Assembly (NCBI RefSeq): GCF_002803845.1
Contig: NZ_CP024985.1
Coordinates: 3,844,001-3,908,000 of the forward strand
DNA length: 64,000 nucleotides
Origin: Streptomyces lavendulae subsp. lavendulae
GTDB lineage: Bacteria; Actinomycetota; Actinomycetes; Streptomycetales; Streptomycetaceae
Direction of reading: 5' to 3'
The notes below the pieces were generated by a model. The model searched no databases and was not told where the DNA came from. It was given only the letters and a program-made list of their open reading frames with translations. A program made the position numbers and the translations under genes. Positions 48,706 through 56,859 of this stretch are shown here, one piece after another. The first letter of the stretch is position 1. Each line of letters opens with the position of its first letter.

Positions 48706-49137
48706 ATGGAACTCCGGGCCGCCGACCCCGAAGCCGCCCACTGGCCGGCGCGCCGGCTGGAGGACGGAAGTCCGTACGGGGCCGACCTGCGCGGAGCCGT
48801 CCTCGACGGGGCCGACCTCGTCAGCGCGGAGCTCCACGGCACCGACGCCCGGGGCGCCCGCCTGCGCGGCGCCCGCATCATGGGCGCGTCCCTCCTGGAC
48901 ACCGACCTGCGCGGCGCGGACCTCAGCGGGGCGCGGCTACGGGAGAACTTCTTCGAGGTGCTCCTGGACGACGAAACCCGCGTGGCGGGCCTGACGGGAA
49001 CGGTCTTCGGCCCGGCCCGGCTGGAGGACCCGGCCGGCACCCACCACGCCCTGACCGGCGCCGACTTGGAGGACTGGCTCCGCTCCCGCGGAGCCACGGC
49101 GAGCGTCATCGCACCCCTCGGCCCGCGCCGGCCGTAG
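48706..49137 (+). CDS. Short pentapeptide-repeat protein, partial duplicate of the 38377 gene
   Basis: 143 residues. Repeats GADLRGAVLDGADLVSAELH through GADLSGARLRENFFEVLLDD, ending LEDWLRSRGATASVIAP. The DNA from 48778 aligns closely with 39421 onward in the 38377 gene; the first 45 bp are identical. The N-terminal domain of the larger protein is absent. GGGGGAGG lies 5 bases before ATG 48706. Reads as a duplicated C-terminal half that acquired its own start. Confidence 0.88.
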   Translation: MELRAADPEAAHWPARRLEDGSPYGADLRGAVLDGADLVSAELHGTDARGARLRGARIMGASLLDTDLRGADLSGARLRENFFEVLLDDETRVAGLTGTVFGPARLEDPAGTHHALTGADLEDWLRSRGATASVIAPLGPRRP

Positions 49138-49319
49138 GCCATAGGCCATAGGCCATGGACCCAGCGCCGACCCCCGGCACCCACACCCGGCACCACGGTC
49201 GTGGTCGCCCACGACGAGCGCGGAGGTCCCGCCGTTCCGCCCCCGGACGGGCCGGGGGCGGAACGTCCGTGAAGCGGGAGGAACGACGGGATCCGTGCGC
49301 GGCGTCCTGGTCCGCCGGA

Positions 49320-49817
49320 TCAGTCGGTGAACACCTGGACGATCCGGTTGCCCGAGACGGCGACGCCGGTCTTGGTGAAGCTGCAGTTCTTGATGTTGCC
49401 GGCGTGGCCTGCGCTTCCGAGCCAGCCGTCGACGTGCACCTTCTCGTCGCCCGAGCCCCAGGCGATGTTCTCGGCGGACGCGTTGAACGTCGCCCCGGCC
49501 TTCTTCAGCCGGTCCTGGATGCTGGATCCGTCCGAGCCCGTGTGGTTGGTGGTGGTGTCGTTGGCGTACTCCTGTGCCGCCGCGACCACCTTGGGGTCGA
49601 CGGTCAGCGGCGGACAGCCTGCGGCCTTGCGGGCATCGTTGACGAGTTCGAGGACCTTGTTGGGGTCGTTCTGGAGCGGAACCACGGCGTGCGTGCCCAC
49701 GGCCGTGGGCACGGTGGCGGTAGCCGCTCCGGCGCCGACGGCACCCGAGAGGACCAGCAACGATGAGGCACACACCACGGTGCACCCACGCCGTATCCGA
49801 GCGGATCGGGAAACCAT
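49320..49817 (-). CDS. Secreted CAP-domain (SCP/PR-1-like) protein
   Basis: 165 residues. Signal peptide (residues 7-33, ending GAVGAGA). CAP domain: VLELVNDARKAAGCPPLTVD, HTGSDGSSIQDRLKKAGATF, AENIAWGS and the late HAGNIKNCSFTKTGVAVS. The first conserved metal-site histidine corresponds to NHTG; two cysteines can pair. Family roles range from wall-associated to lipid binding; no specific activity assigned. GAAGGATGG precedes ATG 49817. Confidence 0.9.
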   Translation of the reverse strand: MVSRSARIRRGCTVVCASSLLVLSGAVGAGAATATVPTAVGTHAVVPLQNDPNKVLELVNDARKAAGCPPLTVDPKVVAAAQEYANDTTTNHTGSDGSSIQDRLKKAGATFNASAENIAWGSGDEKVHVDGWLGSAGHAGNIKNCSFTKTGVAVSGNRIVQVFTD

Positions 49818-50258
49818 GGAATCACCATCCTTCTCGTCGAGAAGCGGCGAACGCCGCAACGCCGCCGCCGGTCACCCCCCGCCTCGCCGATTCTCCGCCG
49901 CACCCCACCCACCCGCATCTCCTCACGACGAACCCCCCAGGTGAGAGGGGTCGCCGCTGTAGTGGTTGAGCGCCGCGCCGCGCGCCGATCGTTCCGGGTC
50001 CCATTGGACGTGCACGGCCGCCCCGCCGGCCCCGCGAGCCGTTTTCGCGGGCCGGCCCGCCCCCGGAGCCGCGCGGGCGGCCCGTCCGGAAAGGACCTGC
50101 GGGTGGCGGCGTGCGTTCGTGCACGCCCCGAGCGCGGCACGGCAGCCGCCACCCCACGACCCGCACTCGTCAAGGCAGGAAACACTCCCTTGGCGTCCCC
50201 TCGCGACGAATCGCTCACCACCAGGGTGATCAACAGGTGACGAACCGTCAACACCTCG
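49818..50258. other. Intergenic region, with one weak regulon-like palindrome
   Basis: 441 bp without a convincing gene. The only structure noted is GTGACG-AAC-CGTCAA (50237-50251), whose inner TGACG-N3-CGTCA matches the regulon operator while the outer bases differ. It lies at the 3' end of the HATPase gene, so a regulatory role is doubtful. The CAP promoter should be near 49850-49950. Confidence 0.4.
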
Positions 50259-50714
50259 TTAGAGGTACACGCGCGGTTCCCGCCTCCAGGCAAATTCTTG
50301 GTCGGGGCGCGTGGCGGGCGCCGCCGGCTGCGCGCGGTCGACCTCGCACCAGATCCGTTTGCCCGCGCCCTCGCGCTGCCAGCCCCACCGGTCGGCGAGC
50401 CCGTCCACCAGCTCCAGCCCGCGCCCGCCGGTGTCCTCGCCGCAGGCCTGCCGGCGGGCCGGCGCCCGGTCGCTCGTGTCGGCGACCTCGACCCGCACGC
50501 CCGGCCCGCCGAACAGCATCCGCAGCACCGCGGGACAGCCCGTGTGCACGACCGCGTTCGTGACCAGCTCGGAGATCAGCAGGACCAGCGTCTCGGCGAG
50601 CGGCTCGTCGTCCCCTATGCCGGACCCCGCCAGCCTGGACCGGGCCCACCTGCGGGCCCGGCCGACCTCGGCGGGATCCGGTCCTACCTCCAGCTGCACC
50701 TGAAGCACCTGCAC
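50259..50714 (-). CDS. HATPase_c_2 regulatory ATPase (RsbW-like)
   Basis: 151 residues. GHKL motifs LISELVTNAVVHTGCPAVLR (about 47-66), VRVEVADTSDRAPARRQ and GGRGLELVDGLADRWGWQ. The third such protein in the window. GTG 50714; other in-frame starts nearby are possible. No XRE or DUF397 neighbour, so a stand-alone anti-sigma-kinase-type regulator. Confidence 0.88.
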   Translation of the reverse strand: MQVLQVQLEVGPDPAEVGRARRWARSRLAGSGIGDDEPLAETLVLLISELVTNAVVHTGCPAVLRMLFGGPGVRVEVADTSDRAPARRQACGEDTGGRGLELVDGLADRWGWQREGAGKRIWCEVDRAQPAAPATRPDQEFAWRREPRVYL

Positions 50715-50856
50715 CGCTCACACCATCCGAACCGGCGGACACTTCGCCTCGCGACGGGGCGGGATCACCGCTCGTGATCCCCTTGCCGAGCAGCATGGTT
50801 GACATACAGTCACCACAACAAGCGCTTCGGGCATATTCCAGCGCGAAGGAGTAGGC

Positions 50857-50985
50857 GTGGTGCATACTGTGCGACGCTCACGCCGCTCAACCGCTCGCAT
50901 TCGTCGGAGCGTACCGGAGCACACCCCTGCCTCCGGCCCGCATCGGGGCGGCCGAAGGACACAAACCGATATCAACTCTCCGTAA
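50857..50985 (+). CDS. Possible small basic peptide of 42 residues
   Basis: Reads VVHTVRRSRRSTARIRRSVP and onward, with AAGGAG 5 bases before GTG 50857. Codon third positions are less GC-biased than those of sure genes, so it may be chance. The remaining gap between 50715 and 51086 holds only TTGACA at 50799, without a matching -10 at proper spacing. Confidence 0.3.
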   Translation: MVHTVRRSRRSTARIRRSVPEHTPASGPHRGGRRTQTDINSP

Positions 50986-51086
50986 TCGGACATGCGTCCC
51001 GCGTCGTTCCTCCCGTGCCCCGGGCCCACCGGGCCCGGCCCGGCCGGCCCCGACCGGCCCGGGTCCGGTCACGGACTGCTACCTTC

Positions 51087-52004
51087 CTACCCCGCAACCG
51101 CCTCCTCCAGCAGCCGCTCCGCCAGGAGTTCCTCCGCCCCCGCCGCCGTCCGCCACTGCCGGGCCCGCACCCACGCCCGTTTCAGGTGCAGGTGCACGTC
51201 CGCCTCCCAGGTGAAACCCATCCCGCCGTGCACCTGGAGGCAGTCCCGGGCACCCCGTACCGCCGCCCCGTCGGCCAGCAGCTTGGCCGCCGCGATCTCC
51301 GCGCCGTCCGCCGTCACCGCCGCCGCGTAGACCGCCGTACGGGCCACCTCCGCCCGCACCAGCATGTCCGCGCACAGGTGCTTGACCGCCTGGAACGCCC
51401 CGATCGGCTGCCCGAACTGCTCGCGCTCCCCCGCGTACCGCACCGCCAGCTCCACCGTCCGCAGCGCGCTGCCGACCTGGAGGGCCGCCGTCAGCAGCGC
51501 CCCCTCCTCCCGGTACGCCTCCACCCCCGCGCCCCCGGCCGCCTCCGCCCGCCACAGCGGGGTCAGCGGGTCCGCCGAGCGCACCGGGGTCCCGGCGGGG
51601 AGCGGGTCGGCGCCGAGCACCGCGTCGGCGTCGCCCAGGTGCGCCACCAGCGGCCCGTCCAGGTCGAAGGCGGTGACCACGGCCGTCCCCTCCGCCGCGC
51701 CGGGGACCGTCCCGGCGGCCAGGTGGGTGGCCACCAGCGGCCCCGGCAGCAGGGCCCGCCCGGCCTCCTCGAAGACGAGGACCGCCTCGGGCAGGCCGAG
51801 CCCGACCCCGCCCCCGGACTCCGCCAGCCGCAGCGCGAAGAGGCCCGCCGCGCCCAGCTCCCGCCACAGGTCCCGGTCCAGGGCGCCGTCGGCTTCCACC
51901 GACGCCCGCAGGGCCTCGCGCCCGTAGCGTCCGGCGAGGAGGTCCCGTACGCCCGCCCGCAGGTCCCGCTGGTCCTGCGTCAGCCGGAAGTCCACGGCGC
52001 TCAC
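51087..52004 (-). CDS. Acyl-CoA dehydrogenase, short partner subunit
   Basis: 305 residues, shorter than the usual 380-400. N-terminal TQDQRDLRAGVRDLLAGRYG, C-terminal REQFGQPIGAFQAVKHLCAD and VHGGMGFTWEADVHLHLKRA. GTG 52004 overlaps the stop of the upstream dehydrogenase gene. Actinobacterial steroid acyl-CoA dehydrogenases are alpha2-beta2 heterotetramers encoded by adjacent genes, and this pair fits. Part of the mid beta domain looks reduced, so it may have a structural role. Confidence 0.92.
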   Translation of the reverse strand: MSAVDFRLTQDQRDLRAGVRDLLAGRYGREALRASVEADGALDRDLWRELGAAGLFALRLAESGGGVGLGLPEAVLVFEEAGRALLPGPLVATHLAAGTVPGAAEGTAVVTAFDLDGPLVAHLGDADAVLGADPLPAGTPVRSADPLTPLWRAEAAGGAGVEAYREEGALLTAALQVGSALRTVELAVRYAGEREQFGQPIGAFQAVKHLCADMLVRAEVARTAVYAAAVTADGAEIAAAKLLADGAAVRGARDCLQVHGGMGFTWEADVHLHLKRAWVRARQWRTAAGAEELLAERLLEEAVAG

Positions 52005-53155
52005 CGCCCCTTCGGAAGGCCGAGGATCCGCTCGGCGACGATGTTCCGCTGGATCTGCGAGGTGCCCGCCGCGATCGTGTACGAGAGGGACGAGAGCCGG
52101 TCCAGGGTCCACTCCTCCTCCAGCGAGAGGGAGTCCGCGCCCAGCACCTCCGCGGCGACGTCGTAGAGCTCCTGGCGGGCGTGGGAGTACGCCAGCTTGA
52201 AGACGCTGCCGCCCGTGCCGGGGATGCCGCCGGAGCGCTGCGCCTCGCTGACGTTCCACTGCGTCAGCCGCCACAGGGCCCCGAACTCCCCGTGCAGCCG
52301 CCCGAGGGTGCGCCGCAGCACCGGGTCGTCCCAGCGGCCGTTCGCCTGCGCGGTGCGGGCCAGCCGCGTCAGGGTGCGCCGGCAGGCGACGACCTCGCCG
52401 ACGAAGGCGGTGCCCCGCTCGAAGGACAGGGTCACCATCGTCACGCGCCAGCCGTCGTTCTCCGCCCCGACCCGGTTGGCGACCGGGACCCGCACCTCGT
52501 CGAGGAAGACCTCCGCGAACTCGGCCGACCCGGCGAGGGTGCGCAGCGGCCGGACCGTGATCCCGGGCGCGTCCATCGGCAGGGCCAGCCAGGAGATCCC
52601 GCGGTGCCGGGGGGCCTGCGGGTCCGTGCGCACCAGCAGCTCGCACCAGTCGGCGACCTCCGCGTGCGAGGTCCAGATCTTCGATCCGGTGACGACGTAC
52701 GCGTCCCCGTCGCGCACCGCCCGCGTGCGCAGGGAGGCCAGGTCGGAGCCGGCGCCGGGCTCGCTGAAGCCCTGGCACCACACCTCGTCGCCGCGCAGGA
52801 CGGGCGGCAGCCAGCGGGCCCGCTGCTCGGCGGTGCCCTCGGCGGCGATGGTGGGTCCGGCGTGCAGCAGGCCGACGAAGTTCGCGCCGACGTAGGGGGC
52901 GCCGGCCCGCTCGGTCTCCTCCAGGAAGATCAGGTGCTGGGTCGGGGTGGCGCCGCGGCCGCCGGCGTCGACGGGCCAGTGCAGGCCCGCGTACCCGGCG
53001 TCGTGGAGCCTGCGCTGCCAGCCCAGGTCGTAGGCGCGGCGGCCGGGCCAGTCGTCCGGGGAGGGCCGGGCGGGCAGCTCGGGCAGGGTCTTGCCCAGCC
53101 ACTCGCGCAGCCGGGCCCGGAAGTCCCGCTCCTCCTCGGTGTAGGTGAGGTCCAT
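52001..53155 (-). CDS. Acyl-CoA dehydrogenase, large partner subunit
   Basis: 384 residues. CQGFSEPGAGSDLASLRTRA and TGSKIWTSHAEVADWCELLV in the beta domain, WRVTMVTLSFERGTAFVGE and the C-terminal AAGTSQIQRNIVAERILGLP. Starts inside the amidohydrolase stop (TGATG) and overlaps the short subunit. Similar to the dehydrogenase at 30353. Expected to introduce an alpha,beta double bond into an acyl-CoA. Confidence 0.94.
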   Translation of the reverse strand: MDLTYTEEERDFRARLREWLGKTLPELPARPSPDDWPGRRAYDLGWQRRLHDAGYAGLHWPVDAGGRGATPTQHLIFLEETERAGAPYVGANFVGLLHAGPTIAAEGTAEQRARWLPPVLRGDEVWCQGFSEPGAGSDLASLRTRAVRDGDAYVVTGSKIWTSHAEVADWCELLVRTDPQAPRHRGISWLALPMDAPGITVRPLRTLAGSAEFAEVFLDEVRVPVANRVGAENDGWRVTMVTLSFERGTAFVGEVVACRRTLTRLARTAQANGRWDDPVLRRTLGRLHGEFGALWRLTQWNVSEAQRSGGIPGTGGSVFKLAYSHARQELYDVAAEVLGADSLSLEEEWTLDRLSSLSYTIAAGTSQIQRNIVAERILGLPKGR

Positions 53156-54342
53156 CAGGTGAGGTCCAGGCCGAGCATGCGGATGGCGTTGCCGCGCATC
53201 AGTTTGTGGACGGTCTCCGCGTCGAGGTCCTTCACGTGGTCGAGGGCGACCTCCCTGGTGTGCGGGAAGGTCGAGTCCACGTGCGGGTAGTCGGTCTCGA
53301 AGGTGGCGTTGTCGCGGCCGACGACGTCGAGGGAGGCGATCCCGTGCTTGTCGCGGAAGAAGCAGCAGTAGATCTGGCGGTAGTAGTACGTGGACGGCGG
53401 CTCGGGGATCAGGTCGCGGACCCCGCCCCAGGCGCGGTGCTCGCGCCAGACGTCGTCGGCGCGTTCGAGGGCGTACGGGATCCAGCCCATCTGGCCCTCG
53501 CTGTAGGCGAGGGTGAGCCGCGGGAACTTCACCAGGACCCCGCTGAAGAGGAAGTCCATCATCGAGGCCATGGCGTTGTTGAAGCTCAGCGAGGCCTGGA
53601 CGGCGGGCGGGGCGTCCGGGGAGGCGGCGGGCATCTGGGACGAGGACCCGATGTGCATGTTCACGACCGTGCCGGTCTCCTGGCAGACGGCGAAGAAGGG
53701 GTCCCAGTAGCCGGAGTGGATGGACGGCAGGCCCAGGTGGGTGGGGATCTCGGAGAAGGTCACCGCGCGGACGCCGCGGGCGGCGTTGCGGCGGATCTCG
53801 GCGACCGCCAGGTCGATGTCCCAGAGCGGGATGATGCACAGCGGGATGAGCCGGCCGCCGCTGTCGCCGCACCACTCCTCGACCATCCAGTCGTTGTAGG
53901 CGCGCACGCAGGCGAGCGCGACCTCCTTGTCGTGGGCCTCGGCGAAGGTCTGGCCGCAGAAGCGCGGGAAGGTGGGGAAGCAGAGGGAGGCCTCGACGTG
54001 GTTGAGGTCCATGTCGGCGAGGCGCGCCTTGGGGTCCCAGCAGCCGCGCCGCATCTCCTCGCGGGTGATGCCCTCCAGCGTCATGTCGTCGCGGTCGAAG
54101 CCGACGGCGGCGATGTTGCGCTTGTACGGGAACTTCAGGTCCTCGTAGATCCACCAGTCGGTCGGCGGGCCGTCGGGGTCCATGGAGATCACGTACTTGC
54201 CGCCGGTGTAGACGAGGTCGCCGATGCCCGCCGTGAGGGGCTTGGGGCCGCGGTCCCGGTACTTGGCCGGCAGCCACACGTCGAACAGGTGGGCCGGTTC
54301 GATCACGTGGTCGTCGACGCTGATGATCCGAGGCAGTTCCAT
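53155..54342 (-). CDS. Amidohydrolase family protein (metal-dependent TIM barrel)
   Basis: 395 residues. N-terminal VDDHVIEPAHLFDVWLPAKY supplies the D/E-x-H metal motif; IGSSSQMP follows a MHIG strand end, and ETDYPHVDSTFPHT is the late metal/catalytic block. This subgroup (Amidohydro_2) includes hydratases, decarboxylases and C-C hydrolases. First gene of a three-gene operon with the dehydrogenase pair; an operator lies 18 bp upstream of its start. Reaction unknown; decarboxylation or ring hydrolysis is plausible. Confidence 0.92.
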   Translation of the reverse strand: MELPRIISVDDHVIEPAHLFDVWLPAKYRDRGPKPLTAGIGDLVYTGGKYVISMDPDGPPTDWWIYEDLKFPYKRNIAAVGFDRDDMTLEGITREEMRRGCWDPKARLADMDLNHVEASLCFPTFPRFCGQTFAEAHDKEVALACVRAYNDWMVEEWCGDSGGRLIPLCIIPLWDIDLAVAEIRRNAARGVRAVTFSEIPTHLGLPSIHSGYWDPFFAVCQETGTVVNMHIGSSSQMPAASPDAPPAVQASLSFNNAMASMMDFLFSGVLVKFPRLTLAYSEGQMGWIPYALERADDVWREHRAWGGVRDLIPEPPSTYYYRQIYCCFFRDKHGIASLDVVGRDNATFETDYPHVDSTFPHTREVALDHVKDLDAETVHKLMRGNAIRMLGLDLT

Positions 54343-54359
54343 GGTCTCCCCAATCCGAT

Positions 54360-54374
54360 CTGATGGATCGTCAG
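54360..54374. promoter_or_regulatory. Regulon operator (one mismatch), CTGAT-GGATC-GTCAG
   Basis: 18 bp before the amidohydrolase start; the left half has T for C at its fifth base. Confidence 0.65.
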
Positions 54375-54437
54375 AAACAAGCTAGCCCCGCCACCCCTGG
54401 ACCGACAAGCGTCCGAGGCCTACGCTCTGCGCTTGAC

Positions 54438-54452
54438 CTGACTACCCGTCAG
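54438..54452. promoter_or_regulatory. Regulon operator, CTGAC-TACCC-GTCAG
   Basis: Exact copy 45 bp upstream of the acyl-CoA ligase ATG at 54497. Together with the site at 54360 it fills the divergent promoter. Confidence 0.75.
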
Positions 54453-54496
54453 ACTCGTTGGCCACCGTCGACTGCCACGCCCAGGGGAGGTCCGGG

Positions 54497-56050
54497 ATGA
54501 CGGACACCGTGACGGATCCGAGCAGCTGCGCCACCCTGTGGGAACTGGTCTCCCGGCGGGCCGACCGCACCCCGGACGCACCCGTCCTCATCGAGGCCGC
54601 CGAGGACCCCGCCGACGACCGCACCCTGACCTTCGGCGCCCTGCGCGAGCGCGCCGAACGCGCCGCGGCGGGCCTGTACGCGATGGGGGTGCGCCCCGGC
54701 ACGGTCGTCGCCTGGCAGCTGCCCACCCGCATCGAGACGGTGCTGCTCTCGCTCGCCCTGGCCCGGATCGGCGCCGTCCAGTCGCCGGTGATCCCCTTCT
54801 ACCGCGACCGCGAGGTGGGCTTCGCGCTGCGCGAGGCCAAGGCCGGGTTCTTCGCCGTGCCCGGCGTCTGGCGCGGCTTCGACCACACCGCGATGGCCGC
54901 CCGGATCGGCGCCCGCGGGGTCTTCGAGGCCTACGACTCCCTCCCCGACGGCGACCCCGCCGTGCTGCCCCCGCCGCCGGCCGACGGGACCTCCGTACGG
55001 TGGATCTACTGGACCTCCGGCACCACCTCCGACCCCAAGGGCGTCCTGCACACCGACCGCTCGCTCATCGCGGGCGGCACCTGCCTCGCCGACGCGCTGC
55101 GGCTGACCCCCGCCGACGTCGGCTCGATCGCCTTCCCGTACGCGCACATAGGCGGCCCCGACTACCTGGTGATGCTGCTGCTGTACGGGTTCCCGGCGGT
55201 GCTCTTCGAGAAGTTCGCGCTGCCCGGCGCACTGGACGGCTACCGGCGCCACGGGGTCACCGTCGCGGGCGGCTCCACCGCCTTCTACTCCCTCTTCCTC
55301 GCCGAACAGCGCAAGGACCCCGGGACGCGCCTCATCCCCACCCTGCGCCTGCTGGCCGGCGGCGGCGCCCCCAAGCCCCCGGAGATCTACCACGCGGTGG
55401 TGCGCGAACTGGGCTGCCAGCTCACCCACGGGTACGGCATGACCGAGGTCCCGATGATCACCATGGGCTCCCCGGACGACACCCCGGAGAACCTCGCCAC
55501 CACCGAGGGTCGCCCCCCGCGCACCATGTCCGTCCGCATCACCACCCCCGACGGCACCCCCCTGCCCGCCGGGACCGACGGGGAGGTGCGGCTGCGCGGC
55601 GAGGCCGTCTGCCGGGGCTACCTGGGCCGCCAGGACTCCGCGGAGGTCTTCGACGCCGACGGCTACCTGATCACCGGCGACCTCGGCCACCTCACCGCCG
55701 ACGGCCACCTGGTCCTCACCGGCCGCAGCAAGGACGTGATCATCCGCAAGGGCGAGAACATCTCGGCGAAGGAGATCGAGGACCTCCTGCACCTGCTCCC
55801 GGCCGTGGGCGACGTCGCCGTCATCGGCCTCCCCGACCCCGAACGCGGGGAGCGGGTCTGCGCCGTGATCGAGCAGCCGCCGGGGGCCGCGCCCCTGACC
55901 CTGCCCCAGCTGACGGCCCACCTCCGGGCCCAGGGCCTGTCCCCCCACAAGCTCCCCGAGCAGCTGGAGCTGGTCGACGCCCTGCCCCGCAACGACGCGC
56001 TGCGCAAGGTCCTCAAGTACCGCCTGCGGGAGCGCTATTCACGCCCCTGA
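54497..56050 (+). CDS. AMP-forming acyl-CoA ligase (FadD-like)
   Basis: 517 residues. YWTSGTTSDPKGVLHTD at about 171-187, YGMTEVPMITMGSP near 312, YLITGDLGHLTADGHLVLTG near 390 and GRSKDVIIRKGENISAKEIE at 408-427 with the C-terminal catalytic lysine expected near the end. Differs from the FadD3-like ligase at 1-1541. ATG 54497 has GGGGAGG 6 bases upstream; a TTG at 54458 in frame touches the operator and is unlikely. Substrate unknown. Confidence 0.95.
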   Translation: MTDTVTDPSSCATLWELVSRRADRTPDAPVLIEAAEDPADDRTLTFGALRERAERAAAGLYAMGVRPGTVVAWQLPTRIETVLLSLALARIGAVQSPVIPFYRDREVGFALREAKAGFFAVPGVWRGFDHTAMAARIGARGVFEAYDSLPDGDPAVLPPPPADGTSVRWIYWTSGTTSDPKGVLHTDRSLIAGGTCLADALRLTPADVGSIAFPYAHIGGPDYLVMLLLYGFPAVLFEKFALPGALDGYRRHGVTVAGGSTAFYSLFLAEQRKDPGTRLIPTLRLLAGGGAPKPPEIYHAVVRELGCQLTHGYGMTEVPMITMGSPDDTPENLATTEGRPPRTMSVRITTPDGTPLPAGTDGEVRLRGEAVCRGYLGRQDSAEVFDADGYLITGDLGHLTADGHLVLTGRSKDVIIRKGENISAKEIEDLLHLLPAVGDVAVIGLPDPERGERVCAVIEQPPGAAPLTLPQLTAHLRAQGLSPHKLPEQLELVDALPRNDALRKVLKYRLRERYSRP

Positions 56051-56269
56051 CGGACCCTCGGGCGACCGCCCCGCGGGCTCCGCTGACACCAAGGTGCCAG
56101 GCCCCTTGGTGCCGGTCGCAAAGCCTTCCCCGGGGCTTCCCGACGCAGCAGGATAGTGCTCACCGGAACGGCGGCGGGAAAAGAAAACCCCAGGCCGGGG
56201 CCCACGAGGGCCGGCCAGCCGCCTCCGGCGACACCGTCCGAAACACGTCAGAAGCCCGGGGGCACAGCC

Positions 56270-56335
56270 ATGCCGAAAACCACTCGCACGCACCGCAGCG
56301 ACTGCGCCGCCGGCGACGTCATCGGCTGGGACTGA
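56270..56335 (+). CDS. Possible 21-residue peptide gene, coupled to the next gene
   Basis: ATG 56270 to TGA 56335. Sequence MPKTTRTHRSDCAAGDVIGW with a final Asp. 19 of 21 codons end in G or C, as in real Streptomyces genes. The stop is four bases before the GTG of the downstream gene. It has one Cys and a basic N-terminal half. Could be a leader peptide or a small ribosomal peptide precursor, but no modification enzyme is nearby. Confidence 0.45.
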   Translation: MPKTTRTHRSDCAAGDVIGWD

Positions 56336-56339
56336 CACC

Positions 56340-56618
56340 GTGCTCCTCGTCCGCACGCCCCTCCACAGCGACACCGGGGCACCGGGGACCGAGAGCGGGG
56401 CGAGCCTCCTCCAGGACGCCCTCTGGGCCCACGCCGGCCCGCACCACGCACTGGAACACGTACGGGTCCGCCCGGTACCGCAGGGCCTGCACGTCGCACT
56501 GTTCGTCCGGGCGGAGCACACCGCCGCCGCCCACGAAAAGGCCCACGACCTCCTCACCCTCGTCCTCGCGACCGGCGCCGCCCGCGGCTACACCCCGGGC
56601 CCGCTGATCCGCCACTGA
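56340..56618 (+). CDS. Hypothetical protein, 92 residues
   Basis: VLLVRTPLHSDTGAPGTESG, LEHVRVRPVPQGLHVALFVR and HEKAHDLLTLVLATGAARGY. No family recognised. GTG 56340 lacks its own ribosome site and is four bases after the 21-codon frame, suggesting coupled translation. Confidence 0.7.
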   Translation: MLLVRTPLHSDTGAPGTESGASLLQDALWAHAGPHHALEHVRVRPVPQGLHVALFVRAEHTAAAHEKAHDLLTLVLATGAARGYTPGPLIRH

Positions 56619-56859
56619 ACCACCACCGATCCACCGCCACGGCCCCGGGCCGTGCGCTCCGGCCGCCGGCCGTCCGACCGCTGTTCCTGCAGGGCAGCCG
56701 TCACCACCGGCGACCAGGCCACCGCACCGTCCGCCCCCACCCGGGCTCCGGACGAGAACGCGAACCGGCCCACACCACTTGGCAACACCCGCACCACCCT
56801 TCGTCCTTCTTCCCCGGCCCTGACGCCTCGGGCCGCCCTGTCCTCACGGAGACACCACC

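Noticed and set aside
49132..49156. AGGCCAT triplet tandem repeat as a functional element
   Set aside because: Three copies of a 7-mer just after a stop codon; too short to support a role.
50237..50251. Additional regulon operator
   Set aside because: Only the inner TGACG-N3-CGTCA matches; outer bases differ and no catabolic gene starts nearby. Kept only as a weak note.
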